A stretch of 64,000 nucleotides of DNA from Tamarix chinensis (GCA_030549775.1 CM060175.1:94107470-94171469), one strand, 5' to 3'. Positions 11,446 to 22,997 are shown, counted from the first letter of the stretch. Made by a program: numbers and translations. The notes: generated by a model not told the origin, from the letters alone.

Positions 11446-13138
11446 CTTTTAAGTGTTTAATATTGTATTGTATCTTATTCCACAACTTTGACTAGACATG
11501 TATGACTCACTAGACTTCCCATGCTCGCCCTTTTATTCTCAATTTCCCGAAACCCTATCCCATATATTGGGACTTCTATACCCTTTAGTACATCCAAACA
11601 TCCATTCCTGCTCTTTCTTCATTACCATGAATACCCAACTCCGAGTCCCACTTTCCATATCTCTAAGTCAACTCAATATCACTCTCTAGGGTTTCCCGGA
11701 GGGAAACCCTAATTTGCCCTATATGGCCCAACCTTCCTCTAGCCCACACTACTTATGCTCCTTTGCCCCAATTCATCACGTCACTCGATTCATCTCCAAG
11801 CACCCCAATTTACTCCCCATTTTACACATGTGGCCATAAAACCCTAGTTGGCATCCCCAAACCCTAGCACCTCTCTTTCCTCAAATAATGTTATCCTTTC
11901 ATCTCTCTTACTTACTATCCCCTCTTCCACATGAAATGTATCCAACAAAACCTATGGCCCCAAGACTTCCTTCCCATATTTCTCACTCACCATGAGAACC
12001 AAAAACTCTTTTTTGTTACTAAAACCATCACTTCCCTCGAACCACACCCAACATCACAACCTCACTATCCAACTCCCACACGTGATCACAAAAACCCTAG
12101 TTTGCTCCCCGAAACCCTAGTACTTCTCCTTTCTTTTATGTCACCCCCTCAATACCCAAATACCTTTTTCTCACTTAGCTCACTTTTCCTCCATATGACA
12201 CCCCTCTCATTCTTTATTCTCCATTCTAACCATTCATGTTAGTTTTTCCCTCCTTGCATACTTCTCTCACTTATGGTTTCCTCCCAAAACCCTATTCAAG
12301 TCTCCTATCCATTCTTACACCAACCTATATACTATTTTTTATACATGGACTCCAATCACCCTAACAATTCTTCCTTACATTAATTAACCCTCAAGTCAAC
12401 GTTTTCAAGTAAGAGTCATCCACATGCAAAGGCTAACCATCTCATGCAAACCTTAGACTCCCCATGCATGTTTTGGTCAATTCCCTTAATTTATTCCCAT
12501 TATTCCTCCTTTTGTCCACCTATAGGTCATAAGATATTTAGGAAATCCTTACCATCCTCTAGTCAACTCACTTTCCTCACTCTTTTTCATTTCTCCCACA
12601 ACCACATTACACTATTTAGGGCTTCCTATATTGCATGTCATAAGGGGTAATATTACATAAGCACATTCCATGAATAAGTAACAATACCACATTACACATG
12701 TCATAAAACACATGCAACTGACCTTAGCTCCATGCTTAGCAAGCTTCTCTACAAGAACATAATATATAAGGCTCACACATCAAATCAGCACACATAACAC
12801 ATTTTTCACACACAATAGACCTTAACCATATCCTTACTTAAAACGACACCAAACTTGGTGTATGCTCCTACGCCTCCTTAGGGTTCGGATTTGGTTCACC
12901 TATAAGAGGAAAATACTAGGGTTAATTCCCTCTTACCAACATTATCATTATTCCCTACTTTTCCTTTATCATAACCTAGTATCAGGGCTAGTAATAATAA
13001 TAATAGTAGTAGCTTCATAAGTAAAAATAAGGAAGTTATTCTTAAAATAGCTAATCATACTATTACTAGTCAAAATAGGTATTGGTAGTTATATTGGTCC
13101 ATGTTAACATATTATTAGCAATATTTACATTACTAAAG
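11446..13138. other. Pyrimidine-rich and AT-rich interior of element A
   Basis: The plus strand is strongly C/T-rich from about 11490 to 12650, with many 'CCCTA' and 'CCCAAAACCC' strings. Open frames in it (11498-11712, 11931-12242, 12444-12650) have low-complexity P, S, T, L and H composition and no recognisable domain. I see no gene. Confidence 0.65.
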
Positions 13139-13328
13139 ATAACAACTTTAATAATAATAATAATAATAATAATAATGATAATAGTGATAATAATAATAAT
13201 AATTTAAATCATAATACTAATAATAATAGTATTAGTAATACTAACATAGTGACAATTATGATAACAAGGATGATGATGATGATGATGATGATGATAGTAG
13301 TTGTAGTAATAGTAATAATAGTGATATA

Positions 13329-13365
<37 letters not shown>

Positions 13366-13580
13366 GTTTGAAATCTTAATAATAGTGCAAAGTTAATAAT
13401 ATTAGTAGTAGTAGTAGTAGTAGTAGTAGTAATAATAATAATAATAATAATAATAATGGTTTGAATATTAATAATAACAATACTAGAATCATAATAATAC
13501 CAGCAATAATAATAATAATAATAATAATGATAATAGTAGTAATAATAATAATAATGATGATGATATTAACACTAATAATA
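13139..13580. repeat. Trinucleotide repeat tract (AAT/AGT/GAT)n
   Basis: Long runs of AAT, with interspersed AGT and GATGAT runs (for example (GAT)n at about 13270-13293 and (AGT)n at about 13403-13428). Similar (TAA)n runs occur at the corresponding place in LTR-like element C (36800-36950), which suggests that the repeat is part of the element rather than a separate event. Confidence 0.9.
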
Positions 13581-13610
13581 TAAATAACAATTACATTAAT
13601 TATATTTAAA

Positions 13611-14560
13611 GGTTAGGGAGGTTAGGGCACAACCTTGGGGTGGTGGTGGCTAGGCGGTGACTACGGCGACGCACGACGACGGTGGCAGCGGCGGTGGAGG
13701 AGGAAGTGGAGTTGGAGAGGTGGATTTTTAGGCTAGGAGAGGGAGAGTGATAGGGTGGTTGTGGTGGTGGTGGATTCTCTGGGTTGAGAGGGTTGGACTA
13801 GTGGTGGTGGCGCAATGAAAGTGGCAGCATAGATGGTGGTTGTTGTGGTGGTCAAAGGTGATGGAGGAGGAGGGAGGGTGAAGGAGAGGGAGGCAGGGAG
13901 AAAGGAATGTAGGGGAGGCTTTGCTGAGTGTTTTGGGAGGCAGGAGAGGTGGTGGTTGTGGTGGGGATGGCTACGCATGACGACAAGAAGGGCAGCGATG
14001 GAGGAGGATTAGTAGATTGGGTAGCCTACTTGGCACGACTGGGTTGGCTCGTGTATGGGGAATTAGAGGTGGTGAGTGGTGTGGCTCGGTGGAGGGTGAT
14101 GTAGGAAGGAGTTTGGCAGTTGTTTTGGGTGGCGGCGCGGGCAATGGTGGTGGTGGAAGCATCTGAAGTGGCAGTGGCGCTAGGAAGGTTGTTTTTTTGG
14201 GTAGGGAGAAGAAGGCCGATTGGTGTAAGGTATGAGGTATTTATGGGCCATTGGAGGGAGGATAAGATAAAGGGAGAAGAGGATAAGGGGGAATAGATAT
14301 GGTATGCTCGACGGCCGGCAATGGTAGGTTGGTACAAGCCTACAAATGGCAATTGCCAGTTTGGTCGAGGGAGAAGAAAAAGAAAGGGAAGGGGCACGCA
14401 TGGGAGGAGGTGTGGGGCTAGTTGGGGTTGGAAAAGGAAAAGGAAAAGGATGGGGAGAGAGAGGGTTAGTGTAGGCCGGTGGTATAGGGGCAGAGGAAGA
14501 GGACGGCGGCAAGTCACAGGTGAAACCAACAATGTGTGGGGTAGCTCATCAATGGTTTAT
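13611..14560. repeat. G-rich low-complexity tract in element A
   Basis: The plus strand is rich in GGTGG, GGAGG and GGCG, giving strong purine skew and high GC against an AT-rich background. The proline- and serine-rich frames on the minus strand (up to 168 codons at 14026-14532) are explained by this composition. Purine-rich tracts stand at the same relative place in copies B, C, D, E and F. Confidence 0.75.
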
Positions 14561-14735
14561 GGTTAGGATTTAAGGTGTAGGGTTCGAGGTTCGGGGTTTA
14601 GGAGTTAGTGTTTGGGGGTTGGGGTTTAAAGTTAAGGGTTTGGGATTTAGGGTTTGTGGATTAGGGTTAAGGGTTTGGAGTTTAGGGGTTAGGGTTAAGG
14701 GTTATAGGGGTTTAGGGGTTCAGGGTCTTCAATGG
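14561..14735 (+). repeat. Degenerate telomere-like repeats (TTTAGGG-like)
   Basis: About 175 bp of 'GGGTTTAGG', 'GGGTTAAGGG' and 'GGGATTTAGGG' variants, including some exact TTTAGGG heptamers, the plant telomere unit. The variants are irregular, so it looks like an interstitial telomere-like patch that arose or decayed inside element A, not a real telomere. Confidence 0.7.
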
Positions 14736-15008
14736 GTGTGTCACTTGTTTAGGGCCAAGTGTGTCAGGTGAACTACTTGGTGGAGGTGGAGGCTAACGGG
14801 TGAATTGCTTGCGAGAGGAGATATGTGATGGGTGAGTTACCCATATGGAGATTGTTTCGACATTTGAGTTACTAATTTAGGGAGAGACATAAAGTGTGAA
14901 CTGTCAGTTGGTAGTTATGACTACCAGGGAAACTACCTGTCAATGATACTATTTTGCCCTTGACCTTTATTGATATCATTTGAAGTTTAATTTTAACTCA
15001 AAATTACA

Positions 15009-16738
15009 ATAAATTAACTAATCTAAGTTCGATATATATGTACAAACACTAAGTTTATTCAAATAACAACTAAAATGAAAAAAAAATGCAATAATCAAAT
15101 CTTGCATTTGTAGATACTTCAGAAATGATAAAAAAAAAATTAACAAAAAAAGGATGAAATCTTACATATCTTTAGATGCCATACATATTGGGATGTTGAT
15201 TAAAGTCTAATTTCTTGAATTGAGGAAATATTTGAGAAGATTTGAGTGATTGTGTAAAGAGTTAAGATGAGGAAGAAGAATGAAAAGAGAGAAAAATGAG
15301 ATAAGAGTGGTGGAGAAATAAGAAGGGTAAAATTGGAAATGATAAAAAATTTGGAAGGTATAATAGTGTGTATTTAATAAAATGGATGTACAAGGAGAGG
15401 TAAAGATTAGGAAAATATGTTAGTAATGACCCTACAAGGGTAAGTTAGTAAGTTTGAAAAGAAATGCTTTAAAAATACTTGAATCGTGTAATCCACAGAA
15501 ATATACCTCAAATGTGGGCAAAATGTTGAAAAATAGAGTGGGAAATATCATGAGACCACTAATTAGCCATGATTTGTTGCTATTTATGACAACTTGATAT
15601 AAGTCGGTTTAAATTTAGCTCAACATTAAATAAATTAGAACTTTTTTTAGACGGACCTTATCCTAACCTGAACTTAATGAATCTAATTGTAATGTACTTT
15701 CAAGTCTACCTGTTGAGCAGATCTAACAATTGATATCAATAATGATGACTATTGTTTCGAAAAATGATGTGTATTTTTTTTTAAGAAAAACAAAACAGAT
15801 CGATCAGATCAATCTAATAGAATACGAAAAGGGCTTTTGATGCATCATTTTCTGCTCGCTACGCCCCTGTGAAACCGTCCCAAGCCAAAATTCCTTGAAT
15901 AGCTTGATCTAACCGAACTCGCTCTAATGGAAGAATTTTGAATATGGAATTTCCAAGTATGATCTTAAAAAGCATTCCCCTGGAGCCTGAACCACGTGAC
16001 TTCATACCTAAATCCTAATCGCATTCATAGCAAGCACTCAGAGCCTGAACATCCACCTTTTGAAATAAGCATCCTAGAGTGATTGATACGGGTCAACCCT
16101 TACTTGCACTTGCGTAGAGCTCATACTAGGCCATTGCACCTTCAGCCTTCAAAGTGTTATTCCTTCCCCGTGAAAATCTTGTCAAAGCCCACCCTAGGTC
16201 CTTACTACTCTTACCTTCAGACTTAGATTAGGAGACATCTCAATAGTCCCGCTTGAATAAAAACCCGTCTTTTGTGCAAAATACCATTTCGTCTTCTCCT
16301 CTTTTTGATGGCATAGTTATTGGATTTTAAAATATGTGTATCTAGAAAAAACTAAATAAATAAAAGTAAAATATAAGAAAATAGTTAAATATAGCCAATC
16401 CGATACATACCAAAAGGTAAAGTAAATATTCCTCTTCTATTGTCATTCCAATCCCCACCAACAACATATCCAATCAATTATTAAATTAAATCACTTTTCA
16501 ATCCACCTAAATTAAATTACTTTTTAATCTAACTTTAAACGGACTGAATACTAAACCAAACTCTGAATAGTTATCTAACACACGACAGATATTTTAATAA
16601 ATTAGGAATACGCCTAATATATTGGCCGAAAGAAACACAACTCTTATTGACCATAATTTCAATGTATTATAAAACAATACCCTAATAAATAATATGATAC
16701 AACTGAAAAGAAGAGTTGGAAATTAATGGTTGACATCA
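15009..16738. other. Intergenic DNA with a GC-richer patch
   Basis: Mostly AT-rich. From about 15840 to 16310 the sequence is less AT-rich and could be a decayed coding relic; on the minus strand a short stretch at about 16310-16270 reads D-E-M-V-F-C-T-K-D-G-F-L-F-K-R before stops appear. I cannot name a family. Confidence 0.45.
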
Positions 16739-16746
16739 TTCCTTCA
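16739..16746. repeat. Left 8-bp target-site duplication of the hAT element
   Basis: TTCCTTCA directly before the left terminal inverted repeat, identical to 22189-22196 directly after the right one. Eight base pairs is the hAT superfamily duplication length. Confidence 0.95.
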
Positions 16747-16769
16747 TAGGGCTGTTGACAAATCAAGCC

Positions 16770-16980
16770 GGTTCGCGAGCCAGCTCGGCACCGCTCGTTA
16801 ACGGCTCGGCTCGGCTCGGCTCGCTTGATTAGATAAAGAAATCAAATCCAAGCCTTGATCTTAGGCTCGTTTATTTAACGAGTCAAACTCAAGCCTAGGT
16901 TGACTCGACTCGTTAGCTCACAAACCGGCTTGATTCGAACCCAACTCAAGTTCGGCTCGTTTGCTCGTTTATCAAATAAG
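16770..16980. repeat. Left subterminal GGCTCG repeat cluster
   Basis: Repeated GGCTCG/GCTCGT/CGAGCC hexamers including a run GGCTCGGCTCGGCTCGGCTC near 16805-16824. It mirrors the right cluster in inverse orientation, as hAT transposase-binding sites do. Confidence 0.85.
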
Positions 16981-19133
16981 TTTTGAGAATACATACAAAT
17001 ATAAAATAAAGTTAAAAAGTTCTATTTTTTTTACAAATAATTCTCATAATTTATGTCTTTTTTCAACAAAAATAATTCTTATAAGACTTTTTTTTTACTA
17101 AAAATAATTCTTATGACTTGAGTCATGCTGGCCAGCTGGCCCAAGCCCGGTCCACTCAAGTCTACTGCGAGTGCGGACTGCGGGGCGTCAGGGCCTGCTG
17201 TGGCTCTTCGAGTTTTTTACAGCACCAAACAACCACATCGAAGACTTTGACTTCTAGTCTTCTACTGCACTGCTCTTCTACAGAACTTCTAGTAGTCTTT
17301 TTTTTTTGAATTCTTTCCCGTAATCTCGTCCCCAGACTGTCGACGACGCACAGCGGCACATGCACAGGCCGCACAGCACGAGGAGTCGAGCACGCAAGTC
17401 TTATAGGCGCAACGACCCAGGCCAACCGCCAATGACGCCCTCCACTCCAGTCTCCATCCCTCTACCCTCCTCTCCGGCTCTCCCTCTCCCTCTCCGACCT
17501 CAAGTGACAACGTCCACTCCAGCCCTTCAATCTCTTTGCTGCCACCGCGCCGAGTGCCGACCGTCCTCCATTCTCACCGCCCATTGGTCGCGACATCACC
17601 CCTCCACCACTGTAGTCTTCTCCAGTCGCCCAGTCACACATTCGACATTCCTACCTAAAAACCGACCATATACGGACATACCATAACTCTGTTTTATGTG
17701 TATTATGAGGTATATTGCATAGGTATATTTCATTATTGATTTTTATTTTTAATTTTTTTGAATAAATCTATGTTTTATTCATTTCTGAATTTGTAATGGT
17801 TGTTGGCATGTAGCTTGCTGCATGTATTAGATTTTATGGATCTGCAAAGAATGATGATTGATTTTATGTTGTGGCATGGCCTATTGGCTTGTAACCTGCT
17901 GAGGTGCTGAATTATAAACAAATTGAGCTTGTACATTTTTTATATTGATGTTTGACAATTTATTTTGTGTTTTTTGTGGCTCTTGTATTGTCGGTATTGT
18001 ACAATTATAGAAAATGATGATCTTTGACTCTTTGTGATGCAACTTTGATCTAATTTGTGTATGATAAATTGATAATAGTTGTTGGCCCCTGAAAAATGAA
18101 GGTTTAGGCTTTGTATTTCTTTTCTTTATCACATATTATGTTTTACACATATTATGTTTTACAATATGTCAATATAGATTTTGGTAATTATTGTGTTTAT
18201 ATGGTTTGAGCTCATAATTTCTTGATTGCTCCAATTGTTGGAAAAAAATTATTTTGAGAAAGAAGCTTATAAGACTGTGAAATGACAAGAGTAGATGAAT
18301 AGAGAATTAAATTAGGAGGAAATTGTAGTTTCTTTTGTCATTATATTATCTTTCTATAGGTTTTTATCAATTTCTAGGAAAATTGTAGATCATTTGAAAT
18401 GACTTAAGTTATAGTTTGTTTAGATTAAGGTGAATTGGGGTGAAGGTAATTATTATGATGCTTCTTTATATTTTCTATGAGTTTGATTCTTTATGATATG
18501 TTATATGTCAGGTTGGAGATGTTTTCAAGCTCTTGTAATTGAAAATATCAATAAAACACTTGGTTAGTAGCTACTAGCTACTAGCTAGCAACATCTTTTC
18601 TACTACATTATTTTATAAATATTTGGTTTAATTTTATGTATTTAAATTGAGCAATAGTGTTATTATTTTATTGTACTTTTTCATTTTATTAGCATCATCA
18701 TTTCTAATAATTTCTTTTACTTTCTTATTTGGTGTTATGATAAATAATTTTTTTATCACGTTATACTTAAAAGTCACATATGTTATCTTTGTTAAATTGT
18801 ATCAAAAATGATTTCTATATTATGACTTTAGAGGTTAGCATTTTACATTTTTTCCTCAATTTTATTTGTTATCAAGTTGTTTTTATTTGTACACATTAAT
18901 ACATCACACATGTAACTTTTTGTTTTTCCTTTTTACTCAACTTGGAATTTTGAATTTTAACTTTTTCCCATATATTCTTTGTTATATAATGATGTTTTAT
19001 TTTGATTAAAAAAACAAATAAAAAACCATGGTGGTGATTATTAATTATTCATAGTTTTATGTGTTATTTTTGCTGCTACCTACTGCTACCTTGTGGGGTT
19101 TTTTTTTGTTGTTTTTAGTTCAAACTTGTAATT

Positions 19134-21431
19134 ATGTCAAATTTAGTAAGTTCTGATTTTTCTTCTAAACAAGGATCTTCATCCCCTGTATCATCGTCAT
19201 CTACATCAACAAGAAGCCCAAAAATGGTAGATGACCCTAATATATTTGAATTTCCCAGAGATACTTACATTAGTGATCGTGATGAGGAGAATGATTTTTA
19301 GCCGACCAATGAGCTTGATGAAGAGGTTGATGAGCAGATTAATGAAGAGCAGGAGGTGAATAATGAAAATAAAAATGACGATGAAGAGTGTGCAATACTG
19401 AAGAAGGCTCGCAAGAAAACTTCACATATTTGGGAAGAGTTTGAAGTGGTTACTTTAAAAGATGGGACCAAAAAGGGTCAATGCAAGCATTGTTGTAAAC
19501 ATCTATCAATTCTTCCTGGGGGCGTAACCTATCATTTTATCAGGAATTTGGAGCGATGTACTAGCCAACCATCAAAAAAACAAAGGGTATTGTCTCTTTC
19601 TAAGTCCACTAGTATTAGTGTTGCTCCTGTATTTAGATATAATCATGATAGGGTGATGGAAAAGTGTGCTCATATGATACTCATGCATGAATATCCATTT
19701 AATATGATGGAACATGTAGGATTTAATGAATTTCTTTGGGCCATCTCTGCGGATTACTCGTCATGCTGCTAAGTATGCTTGTTTTACCGTGTATGAATTT
19801 GAAAAGAAGAAGGTGAAAACTATTCTGAAAGATGCTAATAAGATTAGCATAACAACAGATCTTTGGAAATCTGATGTCCAAAAAATTCATTACATAGTTG
19901 TAACAACTCACTTAATTGATAGTAATTGGAATCTCCAAAAGCATGTTTTGAATTTTTTTCACTTACCTCCTCCTGTAGTGGATTAAATATATACAATGCT
20001 TTATGTGGCTGTTTGGTGGATTGGGAAATTGAAGATAAAGTGAGCACTATTACGACGGATAATTGTAGTGCAAATGATGTTTGTGTAAGGCATTTGAAAG
20101 ATCATTTTAGTTTGATGAAGAAGCTTTCTTTTGCTGGAAAAATCTTTCATGTTCGATGTTGTGCTCATATTGTGAATCTGTTGGTGCAAGATAGTTATAA
20201 GGAGATCGGTAATGTTATCTCTAATATTTGCACAAGTATGAAGTATTTGTCTGATTCTGATGCCCGTTTGATGATATTCAGTGAGATTGCTAGATATCTA
20301 AAATTTCCTGCAAAAAAGTTGATTCTTGATGTTTGCACACGTTGTAATTCTGTGCATGCTATGTTATCTACTGCATTAGAATTTAAGGATGTGTTTCGAA
20401 GATATACAGAGCAACATTCATCATATAAATGGGCCCCTTCTGCTGAAGAATGGAGATGGGCTGAAATAGTATGTGAATTTTTGGAGGTTTTTAGTGAGGT
20501 AACAAATATAATTTCTGGAAGTGAGTATCCAACAGCAAATCTGTATCTTCCCGAGGTAAGGAGAATTAAAGTAGTATTAGATGAGAAGGTTCATTCTGAA
20601 GAACCATTTATTCAAGGGATGACCTTAGTCATGAAAGAAAAATTTGATAAATATTGGGGTGAGTGTAATTTGTTAATGGCTATTGCAGCTGTTTTATACT
20701 CTAGATGTAAGTTGTCTTTGGTCGAATATACATTTCCCAATCTTTTTAGTCATGATGAAGCTGCCAGGCATATTCGGCTAGTTCGTGATACTTTACGAGT
20801 CATATTTGATGATTATGCTTGAGAGTATACACGTAACTTGGAGAAATCTTTAGTGGGATTTGAAATAGGTGAAGGGTCATCTGTTGTTAATATTGGGCAA
20901 ATAAAGGTGCAGGTTTAGGGAGGATGGAATTTAAGCAATTCATTAAGCAATCTGGCACACACCTTCCTGCAAAATCAGAGTTAGATACATACTTGGAGGA
21001 GAGTGTATTTATTTGTGATGATGATTCTGAATCTTCTTTTAGTGTCTTGGAGTGGTGGAAGGCAAACACTTTGAAGTTTCGCATCTTATCAAAAATGACA
21101 CGTGATATCCTGTCCATACCTATCACTACAGTTGCTTTAGAAGCTACTTTTAGTGCTGGGTCAAGGGTCATTGATCCGTATAGAGGAGCACTATCTACTG
21201 ATACGGTTGAAGTACTTCTTTATGCAGGTGATTGGATTCGTACAAAAAAAGGACTAAAGAAGAAGGTAATCATCTTTTTATGTTTTCCTTACGTTCTTTC
21301 ATTATTAATTTTTGATCTCTTGAAATTTTAGGAATTAATTTCTAATCATTCATATATATATATTATTGTTGCTTTCTTAATATAAGCAGGCTGCAGATGC
21401 TCCGAGCATGAAGATCATAGGTCTTCCATAA
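19134..21431 (+). pseudogene. hAT transposase, BED-finger RICESLEEPER-like, broken
   Basis: hAT transposases cut and insert the element's ends. From the ATG at 19134 the protein runs through an acidic N-terminus, a BED zinc finger at about 19425-19550 (W-x-x-F then C-K-H-C ... H-x6-C), the RNase H-like core with 'I-T-T-D-L-W' at about 19850, 'T-I-T-T-D-N-C-S-A-N-D' near 20050, 'C-C-A-H-I-V-N-L-L-V-Q-D' near 20160 and 'E-E-W-R-W-A' near 20450, and the C-terminal dimerisation domain at about 20970-21240 ('L-E-W-W-K-A-N', 'S-I-P-I-T-T-V-A-L-E-A-T-F-S'). Lesions: TAG at 19299-19301 (codon 56), a frameshift near 19740-19770, another near 19960-19985 returning to frame, a TGA at 20820-20822, and a stop plus frameshift near 20918. 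A likely intron, donor GTAATC at 21266 and acceptor at 21388-21389, leads to a last exon 21390-21431 ending G-L-P-stop. Confidence 0.92.
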
Positions 21432-21884
21432 TATGATATATTTTTTGATCAAATTTAAGGTATAATCTAATAAGAATTTATGGGATTGAAGTCTTTCTCA
21501 AATAACTATACTAATCTAATTTTCTTTTGTTTATTCATAAAATTATCCTTGCAAATATAAAGGTTAGTGGATTTTGGTGCCTTATTTTGAGGTTTGGAGT
21601 AGAAGTGCTTATGTTGGATTGGATGAGACGAAGGTTGCAAATTTGATATAATTCTAGATATGGGAATTTAGAATTAAGGATTGAAGAACATGATTTTGGA
21701 CAAATATAAATTATTTTATTTTGTAAAAGCATGCAGGGTTGAAGGCACGATCTTTGAATATTTTGTATGAATCATTTGATATTGTATGGTCTTATTTTAG
21801 TATTTATAATCAAGCCAAACAGATCTTTATTTTATATTTAATTTTTGTTGAAAGTTACAGGTTTAATCGACTAAATTTTCTAAT

Positions 21885-22165
21885 AAACGAGCCAAACAAA
21901 TTGAGCTCGAATCGAGCCGACCAAATCGAGCCGGTTTTGCTTGTTTAAAATTAAAACGAACCGAGTCAAACCGAGCCACAAATTGAGCCACGAGCCAAGC
22001 CTAACGAACCGAGCCGATTTGGTTCGTTTACATTAAACAAAACCAAATCGAATAGCTCGGGAGCTTTTTTCGAGCCAAACTCAAGCCTCAAATACTTGAC
22101 TCTTTTGAGCTCGAGCCATACAAAAAAATTTTACGAATTGAATCGAGCCAGAGAAGGTTCAACTT
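21885..22165. repeat. Right subterminal CGAGCC repeat cluster
   Basis: More than ten copies of CGAGCC, CGAGCCA or GAGCCG, mostly in the opposite orientation to the GGCTCG cluster at the left end. Known hAT elements carry such subterminal transposase-binding repeats. Confidence 0.88.
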
Positions 22166-22188
22166 GATTCGGTTTGTAAACAGCCCTA

Positions 22189-22196
22189 TTCCTTCA
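22189..22196. repeat. Right 8-bp target-site duplication of the hAT element
   Basis: TTCCTTCA, identical to the copy at 16739-16746. Confidence 0.95.
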
Positions 22197-22469
22197 CCGT
22201 TAACGCCGGTAAACATACCTCGCCCCATATTTGAATCATGCGGAATAGATTTAACCAACCCCAAATATGAAATTAAAAAACAGACAAAAAAACAAGGATT
22301 CTAGTTAAAATAAATCGACATATTAAAGCTTCAAAAAAAAGGGAAATCAAGATATAATCAATTAATTATACATACAGGGGAATAAAATACACAGAATAAA
22401 AAACTTTATACAGAAAAATCACATAAAGTGATAAAATGAAGTAAACATTTTTTATGTTAATATCAATGG

Positions 22470-22997
22470 TCACGAAACTTCCATTTCTCCAGGTTTTCTC
22501 TTCTTGCTAATCTCCAGCAAACTGAATTGATTCAAAAGCCGTCCGCGAGGCCGCTTATTACCCTGAACCGTAACATGATTCACCACCACACTAGCACGTA
22601 CCACCTTGCGTATCGGATCTTCACACCGTCGATGATATTCAACCGCGGAGCAAAGGTACGAACAAAGTTGTTCGACAACCGATTCGCAACAATCCGGGTC
22701 GGATATACCCATGCGTGAGAGCTCAGATCGAATGCTGTTTGCCTGATGATAGGGCGATATAAGATCGCACCTTACTCCTATCTGCTTGCTAATCTCTTCA
22801 CCGTATTGAAGATCTTCGGTTCCGGTGTTTTCATCCACGTCGTCCGATGTTGCGTAGAGATATCTGCGGCGAATGGTGCGGAGAGTGAATTTGATCAAGA
22901 ACGTGATTGACGATGGACATCTGTCGGGTTCGTTGGTGTCCGTGGTTTCAGATTCCTGTGAAAGTTTGCACTCGTAGAAGGTCATCTCGTTTGCCAT
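22470..22997 (-). CDS. Intact single-exon gene, unknown function, 175 codons
   Basis: An uninterrupted frame starting M-A-N-E-M-T-F-Y-E-C and ending G-E-M-E-V-S. The ATG sits in CCATGG context, with a TATA box 57-65 bases upstream, and the codons are GC-richer than the surrounding AT-rich DNA, all of which support a real gene. The protein is soluble-looking: no signal peptide or membrane segment. It has an S-S-I-T-F-L-I-K-F-T-L-R strand-like region at residues 29-40, a run of arginines, a mid part with acidic residues, and a basic C-terminal tail with K-R-P-R-G-R and K-K-R-K-P that could be nuclear-localisation-like. I recognise no domain. The front half vaguely recalls the N-terminal part of small plant RING-H2 proteins, but no RING cysteine/histidine pattern is present. 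Its 3' end is about 275 bases from the end of the hAT element. Confidence 0.72.
   Translation of the reverse strand: MANEMTFYECKLSQESETTDTNEPDRCPSSITFLIKFTLRTIRRRYLYATSDDVDENTGTEDLQYGEEISKQIGVRCDLISPYHQANSIRSELSRMGISDPDCCESVVEQLCSYLCSAVEYHRRCEDPIRKVVRASVVVNHVTVQGNKRPRGRLLNQFSLLEISKKRKPGEMEVS

Larger units (their letters stand above)
10168..15008. mobile_element. LTR-like element A (probable solo LTR), 3' border tentative
   Basis: Starts TATAACACCCCCAAAATC, a one-base variant of the TGTAACACCCC start seen in other copies in this window, and probably ends at AAAATTACA (15008). Flanking pentamers AAAAT and ATAAA agree at 3 of 5 positions, so the right border is uncertain. It shares with copy B the motif TACGTACTGAGTAAGGTAAC (10684-10703 here) and the 'CACTATTATAGCCAGTGGA' tandem units. 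Inside, left to right: tandem array, pyrimidine-rich tract (11490-12650), trinucleotide repeats, G-rich tract and telomere-like patch. No gag or pol similarity exists inside. It sits just upstream of the PMD relic. Confidence 0.6.
16747..22188 (+). mobile_element. Complete hAT transposon, 5442 bp
   Basis: Left end TAGGGCTGTTGACAAATC and reverse-complemented right end TAGGGCTGTTTACAAACC form the terminal inverted repeat, flanked by a perfect 8-bp duplication TTCCTTCA. Subterminal zones are packed with the motif GGCTCG on the left (about 16770-16980) and its inverse CGAGCC on the right (about 21890-22165), typical transposase-binding clusters of hAT elements. A GC-rich, CpG-containing stretch at 17110-17690 may be the promoter and first untranslated exon. 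The transposase (19134-21431) lies in the middle and is broken in several places, so the copy cannot move itself but might be mobilised by a related transposase. The intact ends and duplication show a relatively younger insertion than other elements here. Confidence 0.95.

Noticed and set aside
11498..12242. Pyrimidine-tract frames in element A
   Set aside because: Low-complexity, overlapping, inside an LTR-like repeat, no family match.
12643..12656. GGGTAATATTACA as a possible right end of element A
   Set aside because: The following pentamer does not match the left flank, and the purine-rich tract that precedes the right end in the other copies lies further right.
13733..13978. 81-codon minus-strand frame rich in H, P, T, S
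   Set aside because: Product of GGTGGT/GTGGTG repeats; no domain.
14026..14532. 168-codon minus-strand frame, proline/serine/leucine-rich
   Set aside because: It lies in a G-rich low-complexity tract inside LTR-like element A; composition explains the open frame, overlapping frames are also open, and no domain is visible.
17118..17686. Open frames on both strands in the GC-rich part of the hAT element
   Set aside because: Mutually overlapping, no similarity, and not joined to the transposase; better explained as GC-rich promoter/leader DNA.
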